Shown here piece after piece: positions 7,689-14,805 of a stretch of DNA of 19,023 nucleotides (positions are counted from its first letter, which is position 1; each line of letters starts with the position of its first letter). The notes below the pieces were generated by a model that did no database searches, had not been told where the DNA came from, and was given only the letters and a program-made list of their open reading frames with translations. Origin of the DNA: CAZFMJ01 sp964520045 (GTDB lineage Bacteria; Elusimicrobiota; Elusimicrobia; Elusimicrobiales; CAZFMJ01); NCBI GenBank assembly GCA_964520045.1, contig CAZFMJ010000055.1, forward strand, positions 1 to 19,023, given 5' to 3'. The position numbers and the translations under genes are program-made.

Positions 7689-9134
7689 TTATTTCCCCGC
7701 AGGCCTGGAATCTTTGAAAAAGGCGAGGAAACCTTTATATGTCATATAGATATCCAGCTTGCCGGAAAGCTCCCACGGCGCGTGCATGGAAAGCAGTCCC
7801 ACTCCGCAGTCTATGACATTCATGCCGTATCTTGCCATATAAGCGGCTATCGTTCCGCCTCCGCCCTGATCGACTTTGCCCAGCTCTCCGGACTGCCAGA
7901 TGACTCCGGCTTTGTCAAAAATGCGTCTTATTTCAGCCACAAATTCAGCGTTCGCGTCGTTTGCTCCTGATTTTCCCCTTGCGCCGGTGAATTTTGTTAT
8001 GCAGGTTCCCTGATTAAGGAATGCGGAGTTTTTCTTTTCCGATACCGAAGCATACAGGGGGTCAAACAGCGCGTTAACATCGGCGGACAGCATCCATGAG
8101 TTGTTAAGAGCCCGTTTCAGGGTGAGCCCGCTGTAGGAGCCGCAGGACAGATTCACGATTTCCGCCGCGGTGTTTTCAAAGAAATTTGACTGCATGCCGG
8201 TCGCGCCCATGGAGCCTATTTCTTCCTTGTCGCAAAGAAGCACGCAGGCGGTATACTGCGGGACGTCTTTCATGTCCAGCAGGGCTTTAAGCGCGGGATA
8301 GGCGCATACGCGGTCGTCCTGCCCGTACCCAAGTATCATTGAACGGTCAAAACCCGATTCGCGCGGAAGCCCTGCGGGCACGAATTCCAGCTCCGCGGAT
8401 TGGAAATCAACTTCCGTTATGCCGTATTTTTCCTTCAGTATTTCAAGGACGCGGTACTTTATTTTTTCTTTCCTGTCCTTGTTCTTTACGGGCATCGAAC
8501 CCACCACCACGTCAAGATTTTCTCCCTCAATGCCGTCTGAAAGGGATTTTTTCATCTGGTCCTGCGCCATATGGGGGAGAAGATCTGAGATGCAGAAAAC
8601 CGGGTCTCCAGGTTCTTCTCCGACCGCGATTTTTATTACGCTCCCGTCGGTTTTGACCACCACGCCGTGAAGCGCAAGCGGAATGGCGACCCAGTGGTAT
8701 TTTTTTATTCCGCCGTAGTAGTGGGTGTCGAAAAGGGCCATTTCCCCGCTTTCGTAAAGAGGATTCTGCTTTACGTCTATCCTGGGCGCGTCGGTATGTC
8801 CGCCGATTATCTGCATCCCCTTTTCAATGGGCTGTTTCCCCATTATTACGGCCATAAGCGTCTTTCCGGAACAGCTTCTGTAAAGCCTGTCTCCCGCTTT
8901 GATTTTCCTGTCTTCCTTTATAAGCAGGTCGAGGTCCTGAAAACCCGCCGATTCAAGCAGTTTTACGGCTTCATCATGCGCCTCCCTTTCGGTTTTGCTC
9001 GCTCCGAGATAAGAAATATAGGAGGCGCACAGCTCGTCAAGTTTTTTTAGGTCCGGCTGGGAGATTTTTTCATATCCGTTTACCCTGCTGTATGTTAAAT
9101 CTTTATTTTTCTGAGGCGTCTTTGTTTTTTTCAT
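7689..9134 (-). CDS. M18-family aminopeptidase (aspartyl aminopeptidase / aminopeptidase I type)
   Basis: A 481-residue cytosolic zinc aminopeptidase with no signal peptide, of the usual length. Metal-binding and catalytic segments are visible in family order: GGHTDAPRID (H113), LGYGQDDRV (D273), CDKEEIGSMGATG (E304, E305), SADVNALFDP (D352) and LLSMHAPWE (H451). The variant matches the bacterial M18 group often annotated as probable aminopeptidase 1. It releases N-terminal residues, acidic ones in some members, from peptides. AAAGGA precedes ATG 9134, and a promoter fits at 9157-9185. It is the first gene of the run of minus-strand genes down to 3815. Confidence 0.92.
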   Translation of the reverse strand: MKKTKTPQKNKDLTYSRVNGYEKISQPDLKKLDELCASYISYLGASKTEREAHDEAVKLLESAGFQDLDLLIKEDRKIKAGDRLYRSCSGKTLMAVIMGKQPIEKGMQIIGGHTDAPRIDVKQNPLYESGEMALFDTHYYGGIKKYHWVAIPLALHGVVVKTDGSVIKIAVGEEPGDPVFCISDLLPHMAQDQMKKSLSDGIEGENLDVVVGSMPVKNKDRKEKIKYRVLEILKEKYGITEVDFQSAELEFVPAGLPRESGFDRSMILGYGQDDRVCAYPALKALLDMKDVPQYTACVLLCDKEEIGSMGATGMQSNFFENTAAEIVNLSCGSYSGLTLKRALNNSWMLSADVNALFDPLYASVSEKKNSAFLNQGTCITKFTGARGKSGANDANAEFVAEIRRIFDKAGVIWQSGELGKVDQGGGGTIAAYMARYGMNVIDCGVGLLSMHAPWELSGKLDIYMTYKGFLAFFKDSRPAGK

Positions 9135-9156
9135 GATATTTTCCTTTGTTGGATTT

Positions 9157-9185
9157 GATATAACCGATTCAATACTATCTCACAA
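9157..9185 (-). promoter_or_regulatory. Candidate sigma-70 promoter for the M18-to-C11 gene cluster
   Basis: On the minus strand, TTGTGA (9185-9180) and TATATC (9162-9157) are 17 bases apart. The predicted transcript starts about 15 bases before ATG 9134. The match is moderate. Confidence 0.5.
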
Positions 9186-9298
9186 AATTATGGAATATTA
9201 TTCAATAGCATTTGGGAAATTTTCTTGTGGTATAAAAATCTAAAAAATGCTATATTGAAAATAAGTGAGGCCGGAAAATTATAACAGGAGGGTAATTC

Positions 9299-9964
9299 AT
9301 GAAAAAAATAATTGCGGCAGTTGCAGTCGGGTTTTTTGCGGTGGTTGCGGTTTCAGCCCAGGAACTTGCCACCGAAGATCAAAAAGTGTTCTATACGCTT
9401 GGCGCCAGTCTGGGAGAGAATGTGTCGCAGTTCCATCTTACCCCTGAGGAATTTAAATTTGTTCTGATGGGGCTCAATGATTTTCAAAAGGGGTCCGGTT
9501 TTAAGGTGGATTATTCCCTTTACAAAGAAAAATTGGGCGATTACGCGGAGAAAAGGATGACGGCCTCCGCGGAAATTGAAAAAAATAAAGCGAAAACATA
9601 TCTTGCAAAAGCTGAAAAGGAAAAGGGCGCCGTTACAACGGAATCGGGCGTGATATATATCGAGCTTAAAAAAGGCGAAGGAGAATTTCCTAAGCCTTCA
9701 AGCAGCGTAAAGGTGAACTACAAAGGCAGTTTTGTCGACGGCAAGATTTTTGATAAAAACGAGGCCAATACTCCCGCTGTTTTTCAGCTGGAAGACGTGG
9801 TGTCGTGCTGGGGCGAAGGCATTCAGAAAATGAAGAAGGGCGGCAAAGCTAAATTTATATGCCCTTCGGATACCGCTTACGGAGATGTGGGCCGGCCGCC
9901 TGTGATTCCAGGAGGAGCCGTTCTTGTGTTTGAAGTTGAGCTTGTTGATATAGTCGCGTCTTAA
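9299..9964 (+). CDS. Exported FKBP-type peptidyl-prolyl isomerase (Mip/FkpA-like)
   Basis: A 221-residue protein with signal peptide MKKIIAAVAVGFFAVVAVSA. Residues about 24-115 form the helical N-terminal dimerisation part (LGASLGENV, then a long charged helix EKNKAKTYLAKAEKEKG). Residues about 130-219 form the FKBP domain: VKVNYKGSFVDGKIFD, then CWGEGIQKMKKGGKAKF, IPGGAVLVFEVELVDI. These are the conserved FKBP core motifs. It should help fold exported proteins by isomerising Xaa-Pro bonds in the periplasm or at the surface. The start is supported by AGGAGG seven bases upstream. A strong terminator follows. The gene stands alone, divergent from the M18 gene. Confidence 0.93.
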   Translation: MKKIIAAVAVGFFAVVAVSAQELATEDQKVFYTLGASLGENVSQFHLTPEEFKFVLMGLNDFQKGSGFKVDYSLYKEKLGDYAEKRMTASAEIEKNKAKTYLAKAEKEKGAVTTESGVIYIELKKGEGEFPKPSSSVKVNYKGSFVDGKIFDKNEANTPAVFQLEDVVSCWGEGIQKMKKGGKAKFICPSDTAYGDVGRPPVIPGGAVLVFEVELVDIVAS

Positions 9965-9986
9965 TGTAGTTCCGGAAAAATAATTT

Positions 9987-10032
9987 AAAAAGGACAGCCT
10001 GTGGTTGAGACAGGCTGTCCTTTTTTATTCAG
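9987..10032 (+). terminator. Intrinsic terminator after the FKBP gene
   Basis: A perfect 16-bp stem pairs 9987-10002 (AAAAAGGACAGCCTGT) with 10010-10025 around a seven-base loop, followed by T-rich sequence. An A-run on the left could also make it work on the minus strand. Confidence 0.92.
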
Positions 10033-10050
10033 GGATACCGGGGGGACGGG

Positions 10051-10083
10051 CGGAAGGCTTGAAGGTCGAGGACTTAGGGAAGA
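10051..10083 (+). repeat. Possible seven-base repeat array (family D) beyond the FKBP terminator
   Basis: The + strand can be read as GAAGGCT TGAAGGT CGAGGAC TTAGGGA. The units are poorly conserved, so periodicity is suggestive only. It is directly followed by the family B array of the TerC gene. Confidence 0.3.
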
Positions 10084-10095
10084 ACTAAAATTTAA

Positions 10096-10131
10096 CTGCA
10101 ATATCCTATCTGCTATATGCTATCTACTCTC
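10096..10131 (-). repeat. Seven-base repeat array (family B) containing the TerC stop codon
   Basis: On the minus strand the units are AGTAGAT, AGCATAT, AGCAGAT, AGGATAT, then TGCAG. The TAG that ends the TerC frame (10126-10124) is part of the first unit. Sequence differs from family A but period, position and strand relation are the same. Confidence 0.7.
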
Positions 10132-11047
10132 TTCCAGCGGATTCCCGGTAAAAAACCGAAGCCAGGATGGAGACGGCGAGTATGCCGGTGATAATCATGA
10201 GCGAGGAAACAACGGGGATTTTATAAAAATCCATTAAAAGCATTTTTATCCCCACGTAGCATAAAATTACCGAAATTCCTAATTTCAGGAAGCGGAAATA
10301 ATGCATTATGCCGGACAATAGGAAATAAAGGGCGCGCAGTCCCATTATCGCAAACACATTGGATGTGTAAACGATAAAATTATCTCTGCATATTGCGAGC
10401 ACCGCCGGTATGGAATCTATGGCAAAAACCAGATCCGAGGCTTCGATCACCAGCAGTGTGGCGAAAAGGGGCGTGGCGCAGACGGCGCCTCCGCTTTTTA
10501 TGAAAAAATTCTGTCCGTCGTATTTTTCGGCAAACGGCAGAAAGCGTTTGAACAGCATGAGCACGGGATTTTTTTCGGGTTCAATTTTTGCGTCTTTCTG
10601 AAAAGCCATTTTTACGCCCGTAAAAACAAGAATAGCTCCGAATAAATAAAATATCCAGTGGAAGGCGTTTAAAAGGCTTATTCCCGTGAATATGAGGATA
10701 AACCGCATTATAACGGCTCCCAGTATTCCCCACCTGAGCACGCGGGGCTGGTAAATCCGCGGCACATTGAAATATTCAAAGATGAGCACAAATACGAACA
10801 TATTGTCCATGGAAAGCGAATATTCAATTATGTAGGCGGTAAGAAACTCAATGGCTTTGGCGTGTCCCATCCTGCTGAAAATCCATCCGTCAAAGGCCAG
10901 AGCAATGGATATCCAAAAAACGCACCAAAGGGCGGATTCTTTCACGGAGACCTCATGAGCATTTTTGTTAAGTATTCCAAGGTCGATATAAAAAAGCAGG
11001 GCGACCGCGATATTGAATATGAGCCACATCATCGTAGAATTTTCCAT
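10124..11047 (-). CDS. TerC/Alx-family integral membrane metal transporter
   Basis: A 307-residue protein with about eight hydrophobic segments. The two TerC signature motifs with membrane-embedded acidic residues are present: EYSLSMDNMFV (D81) and IEASDLVFAIDSIPA (D205, D211). Members of this family (Alx, MeeF, YceF) export manganese or help metallate exported proteins; the older tellurite-resistance label is less likely. The start ATG 11047 lacks a good ribosome site; ATG codons at residues 6 and 7 are alternatives without better sites. It lies 51 bases downstream of the FecR gene on the same strand, the gap being filled by a repeat array. I see no yybP-ykoY manganese riboswitch, which often precedes such genes. 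Confidence 0.9.
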   Translation of the reverse strand: MENSTMMWLIFNIAVALLFYIDLGILNKNAHEVSVKESALWCVFWISIALAFDGWIFSRMGHAKAIEFLTAYIIEYSLSMDNMFVFVLIFEYFNVPRIYQPRVLRWGILGAVIMRFILIFTGISLLNAFHWIFYLFGAILVFTGVKMAFQKDAKIEPEKNPVLMLFKRFLPFAEKYDGQNFFIKSGGAVCATPLFATLLVIEASDLVFAIDSIPAVLAICRDNFIVYTSNVFAIMGLRALYFLLSGIMHYFRFLKLGISVILCYVGIKMLLMDFYKIPVVSSLMIITGILAVSILASVFYRESAGRE

Positions 11048-11062
11048 TTTAAATCTGTTTTG

Positions 11063-11098
11063 CCGTCTCCCATTTACCGTTTACCATCTACCTTCTTC
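11063..11098 (-). repeat. Seven-base repeat array (family A) directly after the FecR gene
   Basis: After the TGA at 11101-11099 the minus strand reads gaaga, then AGGTAGAT, GGTAAAC, GGTAAAT, GGGAGAC, GG. It occupies most of the gap to the TerC start. Confidence 0.85.
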
Positions 11099-12562
11099 TC
11101 ATGGACTGGAAGGGCTGACGACCGCGCTTTCAAGGAGTTCCTGAGCGGGATTGATCCCGCTTTGAGTCTGCTGGAGCGATTCCGGTCCCGGTTCGGATAT
11201 TCCGGCGGCTTTATCCGCTTCTTCCTGCTGTATGGGCGTTTTCGCGGGATCGGTCCTGCGGTCCGCCGGCTTCATTTTTTCTTCCGGAATTTTACCCGGC
11301 TCTTCCGGAGGAAGCACATTTTCGGGTATTGACTGAGGAGCTGTCGTTACGCCCGAGGCGTCTACGACAAGACGCTGGTTTTCTCCGAGAAACACCGTGG
11401 CGGTTTTATAATCGGAAATCTCTATCATTCCGCTGAATAAATCCCATACAGTCTGGCCTGCTCCGTCCACTTCAACGGCAAAGGTCGTTCCGCGCACGGC
11501 GGCTACGGCGGTGGGAGTTTTTATCGTGAAGGTTTTGTCTTCGGCAAGCTTTTTAACCCAGGCTTCCATGCGTCCCGTGATTAGTTCCAGCGTGCTTGCG
11601 TAATTGTTCGTCGCGCGCAGTACGAACGTAGTCCTGCTTTTCAGCCGTAGTTTTGCCCCGATCCGCAAATATATTTCAACTTTAGAATTGCGGCCTGTTC
11701 TTATTTTGTCGCCGTTTTTAAGATTAAAAGGGGCATTTATCGCAAGCCAATCCGAACTTCCCGCGGATGACCATTCCACTATGCCTTTGCATAAAAACAC
11801 TTTTGCCTGAAATGACCGCCCCGAGACTTCGCTCCGGACTGCCTGCTCACCCGCTGTATTATCCGCGGGAGGATTTAAATTGGATAATCTTTCGGGACTC
11901 TGGAATGGTTTGGCCGATTCGCCGCGCGCGGAGCCTGAGCGCATCCTTGTCCTCGTTTCGGCCCCGGTTTTGGAAATTGTCCTTTGCGTTCGTTTTTTGG
12001 AAATCCCTTTTCCGCCGGAGACGCCGGTCTTAGGGGACTGCTTCTCGGCTTCATTTATGGCTGCAAATTGGGATTGCCATTCCGCGTCGCTCATGCCTGT
12101 TTTCCCAGCCTTAGTTTCCTGTCCGCCGGCTGTCGGGCCGGGATCCGCAGAGTCGTTCTGCGTGCCGGACTGCGCGATTTTGCGCAGGACTGCACTGAGA
12201 CTTTCATCCTTAGCGTCCTTTCCGCCTGAGATTGCCGTCGGTCGGCCTGCGCCTGCCCCGAGGCTCCGCTCGGGACTGCCTGCTTTTTTGGATTTCTTTT
12301 TGGCGCTGTTTTTCGGGGAGGCTACTCCGCTTTTCAGTTTATCTCCCTGCGGCGAAAATCGTTTTTTTGTTTTGTCTGGTATCGCCTGCTTCTCCTCTGT
12401 CTTATCCGCCGGAGGATTAGCGAAGTAGAGCTTTTCCGTAGCGGTTGTATTGTTTAACTTAGGGGCGGAATCGGAATTCTGCTGATTCTCAATTTCCGCC
12501 GGCGCCGGAGACGCGTAAAAAAACGCGGCTGCGATGACTGCGGACAGGAAGATTTTTTTCAT
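11099..12562 (-). CDS. Exported FecR-domain protein with long disordered linker
   Basis: A 487-residue protein with a signal peptide (about 1-22, ending PAPAE). Residues about 23-250 are low-complexity, rich in Ser, Lys, Gly and Pro. Residues about 253-403 form a FecR-type domain: VFLCKGIVEW, KNGDKIRTGRNSKVEIYL, GAKLRLKSRTTF, TPTAVAAVRGTTFAV and GENQRLVV. The C-terminal 85 residues are again Pro/Glu-rich. Without a preceding sigma factor or transmembrane helix it is not the classical iron-signalling FecR; such secreted proteins carry the domain as a beta-structured module of unknown ligand. The linker holds two similar stretches (NPPADKTEEKQAI at 49-61 and NPPADNTAGEQAV at 230-242) and two copies of a palindromic DNA repeat. 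GGCGGA precedes ATG 12562. Confidence 0.8.
   Translation of the reverse strand: MKKIFLSAVIAAAFFYASPAPAEIENQQNSDSAPKLNNTTATEKLYFANPPADKTEEKQAIPDKTKKRFSPQGDKLKSGVASPKNSAKKKSKKAGSPERSLGAGAGRPTAISGGKDAKDESLSAVLRKIAQSGTQNDSADPGPTAGGQETKAGKTGMSDAEWQSQFAAINEAEKQSPKTGVSGGKGISKKRTQRTISKTGAETRTRMRSGSARGESAKPFQSPERLSNLNPPADNTAGEQAVRSEVSGRSFQAKVFLCKGIVEWSSAGSSDWLAINAPFNLKNGDKIRTGRNSKVEIYLRIGAKLRLKSRTTFVLRATNNYASTLELITGRMEAWVKKLAEDKTFTIKTPTAVAAVRGTTFAVEVDGAGQTVWDLFSGMIEISDYKTATVFLGENQRLVVDASGVTTAPQSIPENVLPPEEPGKIPEEKMKPADRRTDPAKTPIQQEEADKAAGISEPGPESLQQTQSGINPAQELLESAVVSPSSP
11816..11846. repeat. Palindromic repeat copy 1 inside the FecR gene
   Basis: Minus-strand core GCAGGCAGTCCGGAGCGAAG followed by TCTCGGGGCGG. 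It matches the copy at 12252-12283 with a few substitutions and no length change, but is translated in another frame (EQAVRSEVSGR). Confidence 0.75.
12252..12283. repeat. Palindromic repeat copy 2 inside the FecR gene
   Basis: Minus-strand core GCAGGCAGTCCCGAGCGGAG followed by CCTCGGGGCAGG. CCCGAG and CTCGGG can pair around a six-base loop. Translated as AGSPERSLGAG, a different frame from copy 1. Confidence 0.75.
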
Positions 12563-12615
12563 ATATGTTCCGCCTACTGATATGTTTTGGCCGCTCCCGA
12601 AAAAGTCTACATCCG

Positions 12616-12650
12616 CTGACTTCTGAATCCTGACGTCCTCCTGCCTGAAT
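12616..12650. repeat. Seven-base repeat array (family C) in a divergent intergenic region
   Basis: The + strand reads CTGACTT, CTGAATC, CTGACGT, CCTCCTG, CCTGAAT. It lies upstream of both the FecR gene and the P-loop gene, so this array does not follow a stop codon. Unit conservation is moderate. Confidence 0.5.
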
Positions 12651-12721
12651 AGCCATATTTTATTAAATTGCGGTGTGTTTGTTCCACTTACCCGTCTTAG
12701 GTGGTGAGCAGTTACAATTTT

Positions 12722-12730
12722 TGTTATAAT
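12722..12730 (+). promoter_or_regulatory. Extended -10 promoter for the P-loop gene
   Basis: TGTTATAAT combines a perfect -10 (TATAAT, 12725-12730) with the TGn extension; no good -35 is visible. The predicted transcript starts only about 10-15 bases before ATG 12748, leaving just enough room for GGAG. Confidence 0.6.
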
Positions 12731-12747
12731 AGAAACGGAGAAAAAAT

Positions 12748-13752
12748 ATGACGCGCCTGATTGATACTGTGCTTCTGCTGGCTCTGCCTGCTTCCGGAAA
12801 ATCCGAAATAAGAAGATATTTAGCCCACATACCTCCGGAAATGTGCAGAAATGATTTTTCCATAGGCGAGACCGTCCAATTAGATGATTTTCCCTACGTG
12901 CACATGATGCGCCGCATGGATGAAGAGCTTGTTATGCGCGGGGGGGCGCGGATGTTTTTCCATGCGCCTGATAAACCTTTTATAAGTTCATGGGACTGGG
13001 GCACATTGATCCATCTTGTTAATGAAGATTACTGCGATTTGTTATCGCAGAAGCGGTATTCGGTTTCTTCCGCGGCGGTATATTTGTGCGACAGGCTGGA
13101 TTCGGCTTCTCTTAAAGCCGGCGGACACGCCAGATTTTCAAAGCTGTCTCCGTCTGTCCGGCAGGCTGTCGCCGGGGCTTTGGAAACCGAAGCCGAAAGA
13201 ATGCTGGAAGAAAAAAATTCCGGCTATCCTGATACCTTAAAAGACCGAACTCTTATTATTGAATTCGCCCGGGGCGGCCCGCAGGGGTCGGGCATGCCGC
13301 TGCCGCAGCCGCTCGGCTACCGCTATTCGATAAGCAGGCTGGATGACAGAATATTGGAGAAAGCGGCTATACTTTATATCTGGGTTACTCCCGAGGAATC
13401 GCGCAGAAAGAATGAGGCAAGGACGGATCCCGATAATCCGGGTTCTATACTCCACCACGGCGTGCCCATGGATGTTATGCTTAATGATTACGGCTGCGAC
13501 GATATGGATTGGCTGGAAGCCGATTCAAGCGTGAAGGGAACTATTGAGATCGTGTCCGCGTCAACCGGCAGAAAATTTAATATACCCGCGGTGCGCTTTG
13601 ACAATAGGAAGGATAAAACCAGTTTTCTCCGCCAGCCGGCGAACAAATGGATGAAAACAGATATAAATACCGTGCATGAAGGCTTGAAAAAAGCCATGGC
13701 GCAGTTAAATGCCTCCAGAGAAAAAATCTCTTCCCAAAAGACCGCCGCGTAA
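12748..13752 (+). CDS. P-loop NTPase/kinase-like protein of unknown function
   Basis: A 334-residue cytosolic protein. The N-terminus has a hydrophobic strand followed by a Walker A motif, ALPASGKS (residues 12-19; Lys18, Ser19), and QLDDFPY (D46, D47) further on, an arrangement seen in nucleotide and small-molecule kinases. Later segments include a strand (KAAILYIWVTPEESRRKNEART, about 207-228) that could hold the Walker B-like and lid Arg residues. I do not recognise a named family. GGAG lies eight bases before ATG 12748. The stop is only two bases from the stop of the convergent gene. An ATP-dependent phosphotransferase or an NTPase are both possible; the substrate cannot be told. Confidence 0.7.
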   Translation: MTRLIDTVLLLALPASGKSEIRRYLAHIPPEMCRNDFSIGETVQLDDFPYVHMMRRMDEELVMRGGARMFFHAPDKPFISSWDWGTLIHLVNEDYCDLLSQKRYSVSSAAVYLCDRLDSASLKAGGHARFSKLSPSVRQAVAGALETEAERMLEEKNSGYPDTLKDRTLIIEFARGGPQGSGMPLPQPLGYRYSISRLDDRILEKAAILYIWVTPEESRRKNEARTDPDNPGSILHHGVPMDVMLNDYGCDDMDWLEADSSVKGTIEIVSASTGRKFNIPAVRFDNRKDKTSFLRQPANKWMKTDINTVHEGLKKAMAQLNASREKISSQKTAA

Positions 13753-13754
13753 TT

Positions 13755-14552
13755 TCATCTGAAAGATTCAAGCTCTAGATATTCGGTAAACAGCGTCTCG
13801 ATTACGGTATTGCCCGAGGCCGGATATTCTCCCGCCCGCGTTTCTAAATATTCAGAGACCAGTCCTATGTCCTGAACATAAAACCTGTCGCCGAATTCAC
13901 CGTCCTTGGCGTGATTTCTGCAGCCGTACCTTGTCTGCGCCGAAATACCGCATAATTGCCCGAAGGGGGTTTCATGGCAGATAAGCATGCTTGTGCGGTG
14001 GGTGAGGTCGGTGCATCTCGGCTGTTTTTCATCGAGAGGATCTGTTCCGCTTTTGAAATATTCCTCGGGATTTTCGCACCAGTTGGAAGCCTTTCTGGCC
14101 GGAAAAAGCAGTTCAATCCGCGGCTTTCCGCGCATGAACGGATCAGCGGACACAACAGCCTCATTGTTGCGGGTTATGGTAAATTTTCTGGTCTGCAGTA
14201 ATTGTCCGCTATCGTCTTTTATTTCCATCTCCGCGTCCGCGCTGAGCGTCCCGTTTTGTTTTTGAGAGACGCCGTTGATCCGCAGGGTAATCCTTTTTTT
14301 GTCAAGGATTTTTTCCCATCGGTTAACGGCATTTCCGAAATTGGGCAAATCCAGGCTTATTTCCGTTTTTATTTCCGTTTTGATATAGCTGTATTCAAAA
14401 ACACTTCCTTTTTTTAGCGGAAAATAGCGGAAATCGTTTTCAGTGGTTAATTCCCGGCTGTCGTTGACAAGCGCGGTTTTCCCGCTGGTCTCCTGCGCGG
14501 CTATAGGGGATACAAACAGCATTGTCAGGATGATGATAATCGTTCTTCTCAT
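13755..14552 (-). CDS. Secreted protein of unknown function
   Basis: Starting at ATG 14552 the product has 265 residues, with a signal peptide MRRTIIIILTMLFVSPIAAQ. The frame stays open to 14618, but that extension is Arg-rich and encoded by a repeat array (14577-14612), so the later start is preferred. The mature protein begins with DFRYFPLKKGSVFEYSY, a segment common in exported beta-rich proteins of unknown role, and has a late YVQDIGLVSEYLETR segment of the same type. Five cysteines in the middle (such as WCENPEEY, PRCTDL, LICHET, LCGISA, YGCRNH) could form disulfides. The ribosome site is weak. The function is unknown to me. Confidence 0.7.
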   Translation of the reverse strand: MRRTIIIILTMLFVSPIAAQETSGKTALVNDSRELTTENDFRYFPLKKGSVFEYSYIKTEIKTEISLDLPNFGNAVNRWEKILDKKRITLRINGVSQKQNGTLSADAEMEIKDDSGQLLQTRKFTITRNNEAVVSADPFMRGKPRIELLFPARKASNWCENPEEYFKSGTDPLDEKQPRCTDLTHRTSMLICHETPFGQLCGISAQTRYGCRNHAKDGEFGDRFYVQDIGLVSEYLETRAGEYPASGNTVIETLFTEYLELESFR

Positions 14553-14576
14553 ATATTTTTCTTTATCAAACGAAGC

Positions 14577-14612
14577 AGTCCAGCTGCCCCGCCGTCTCGC
14601 TGTCTTCCTTCT
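14577..14612 (-). repeat. Eight-base repeat array (family E) upstream of the secreted unknown gene
   Basis: The minus strand reads AGACAGCG, AGACGGCG, GGGCAGCT, GGACTG. Unlike the other two family E arrays it lies before a gene start, not after a stop. Confidence 0.55.
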
Positions 14613-14646
14613 CCGCAATTATATTTAAATTAGATGACGGAGCAAT

Positions 14647-14730
14647 GGGTCATTGGGCCTGTTCTGTAATATCTTTAGGCCTTGTTTTTTTCTGGGACCT
14701 TCGGCCTATTGCAATTGTCCCGAATGACCC
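14647..14730 (+). promoter_or_regulatory. Structured intergenic element with terminator-like hairpin upstream of the NlpC/P60 gene
   Basis: An outer stem GGGTCATT (14647-14654) pairs with AATGACCC (14723-14730) and can extend through GGG/CCC past one bulged G. Inside, GGGCCT (14655-14660) can pair with AGGCCT (14677-14682) and is followed by a T-rich run (14682-14691), like a weak terminator. An alternative inner stem TAGGCC/GGCCTA joins 14676-14681 and 14703-14708. These pairings exclude one another, as in an attenuator, but a relic of a dispersed repeat is equally possible. It shares sequence blocks with 3585-3670. Confidence 0.4.
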
Positions 14731-14805
14731 TGTAATCTTTGTGAAATTCGGCTTAAACTAATAGTGGGGCAGGGCAGGAACTGGGAGTTGGAAAGGGAGC
14801 TGATT

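Noticed and set aside
11048..11098. yybP-ykoY manganese riboswitch before TerC
   Set aside because: The 51-base gap holds a repeat array and is too short for the riboswitch.
14553..14618. Longer N-terminus for the secreted unknown gene
   Set aside because: The extension is Arg-rich, encoded by repeats and would bury the signal peptide.
14764..14805. GTG start for the NlpC/P60 gene
   Set aside because: It adds a charged stretch before the signal peptide, while ATG 14806 has GGGAG upstream and a normal signal sequence.
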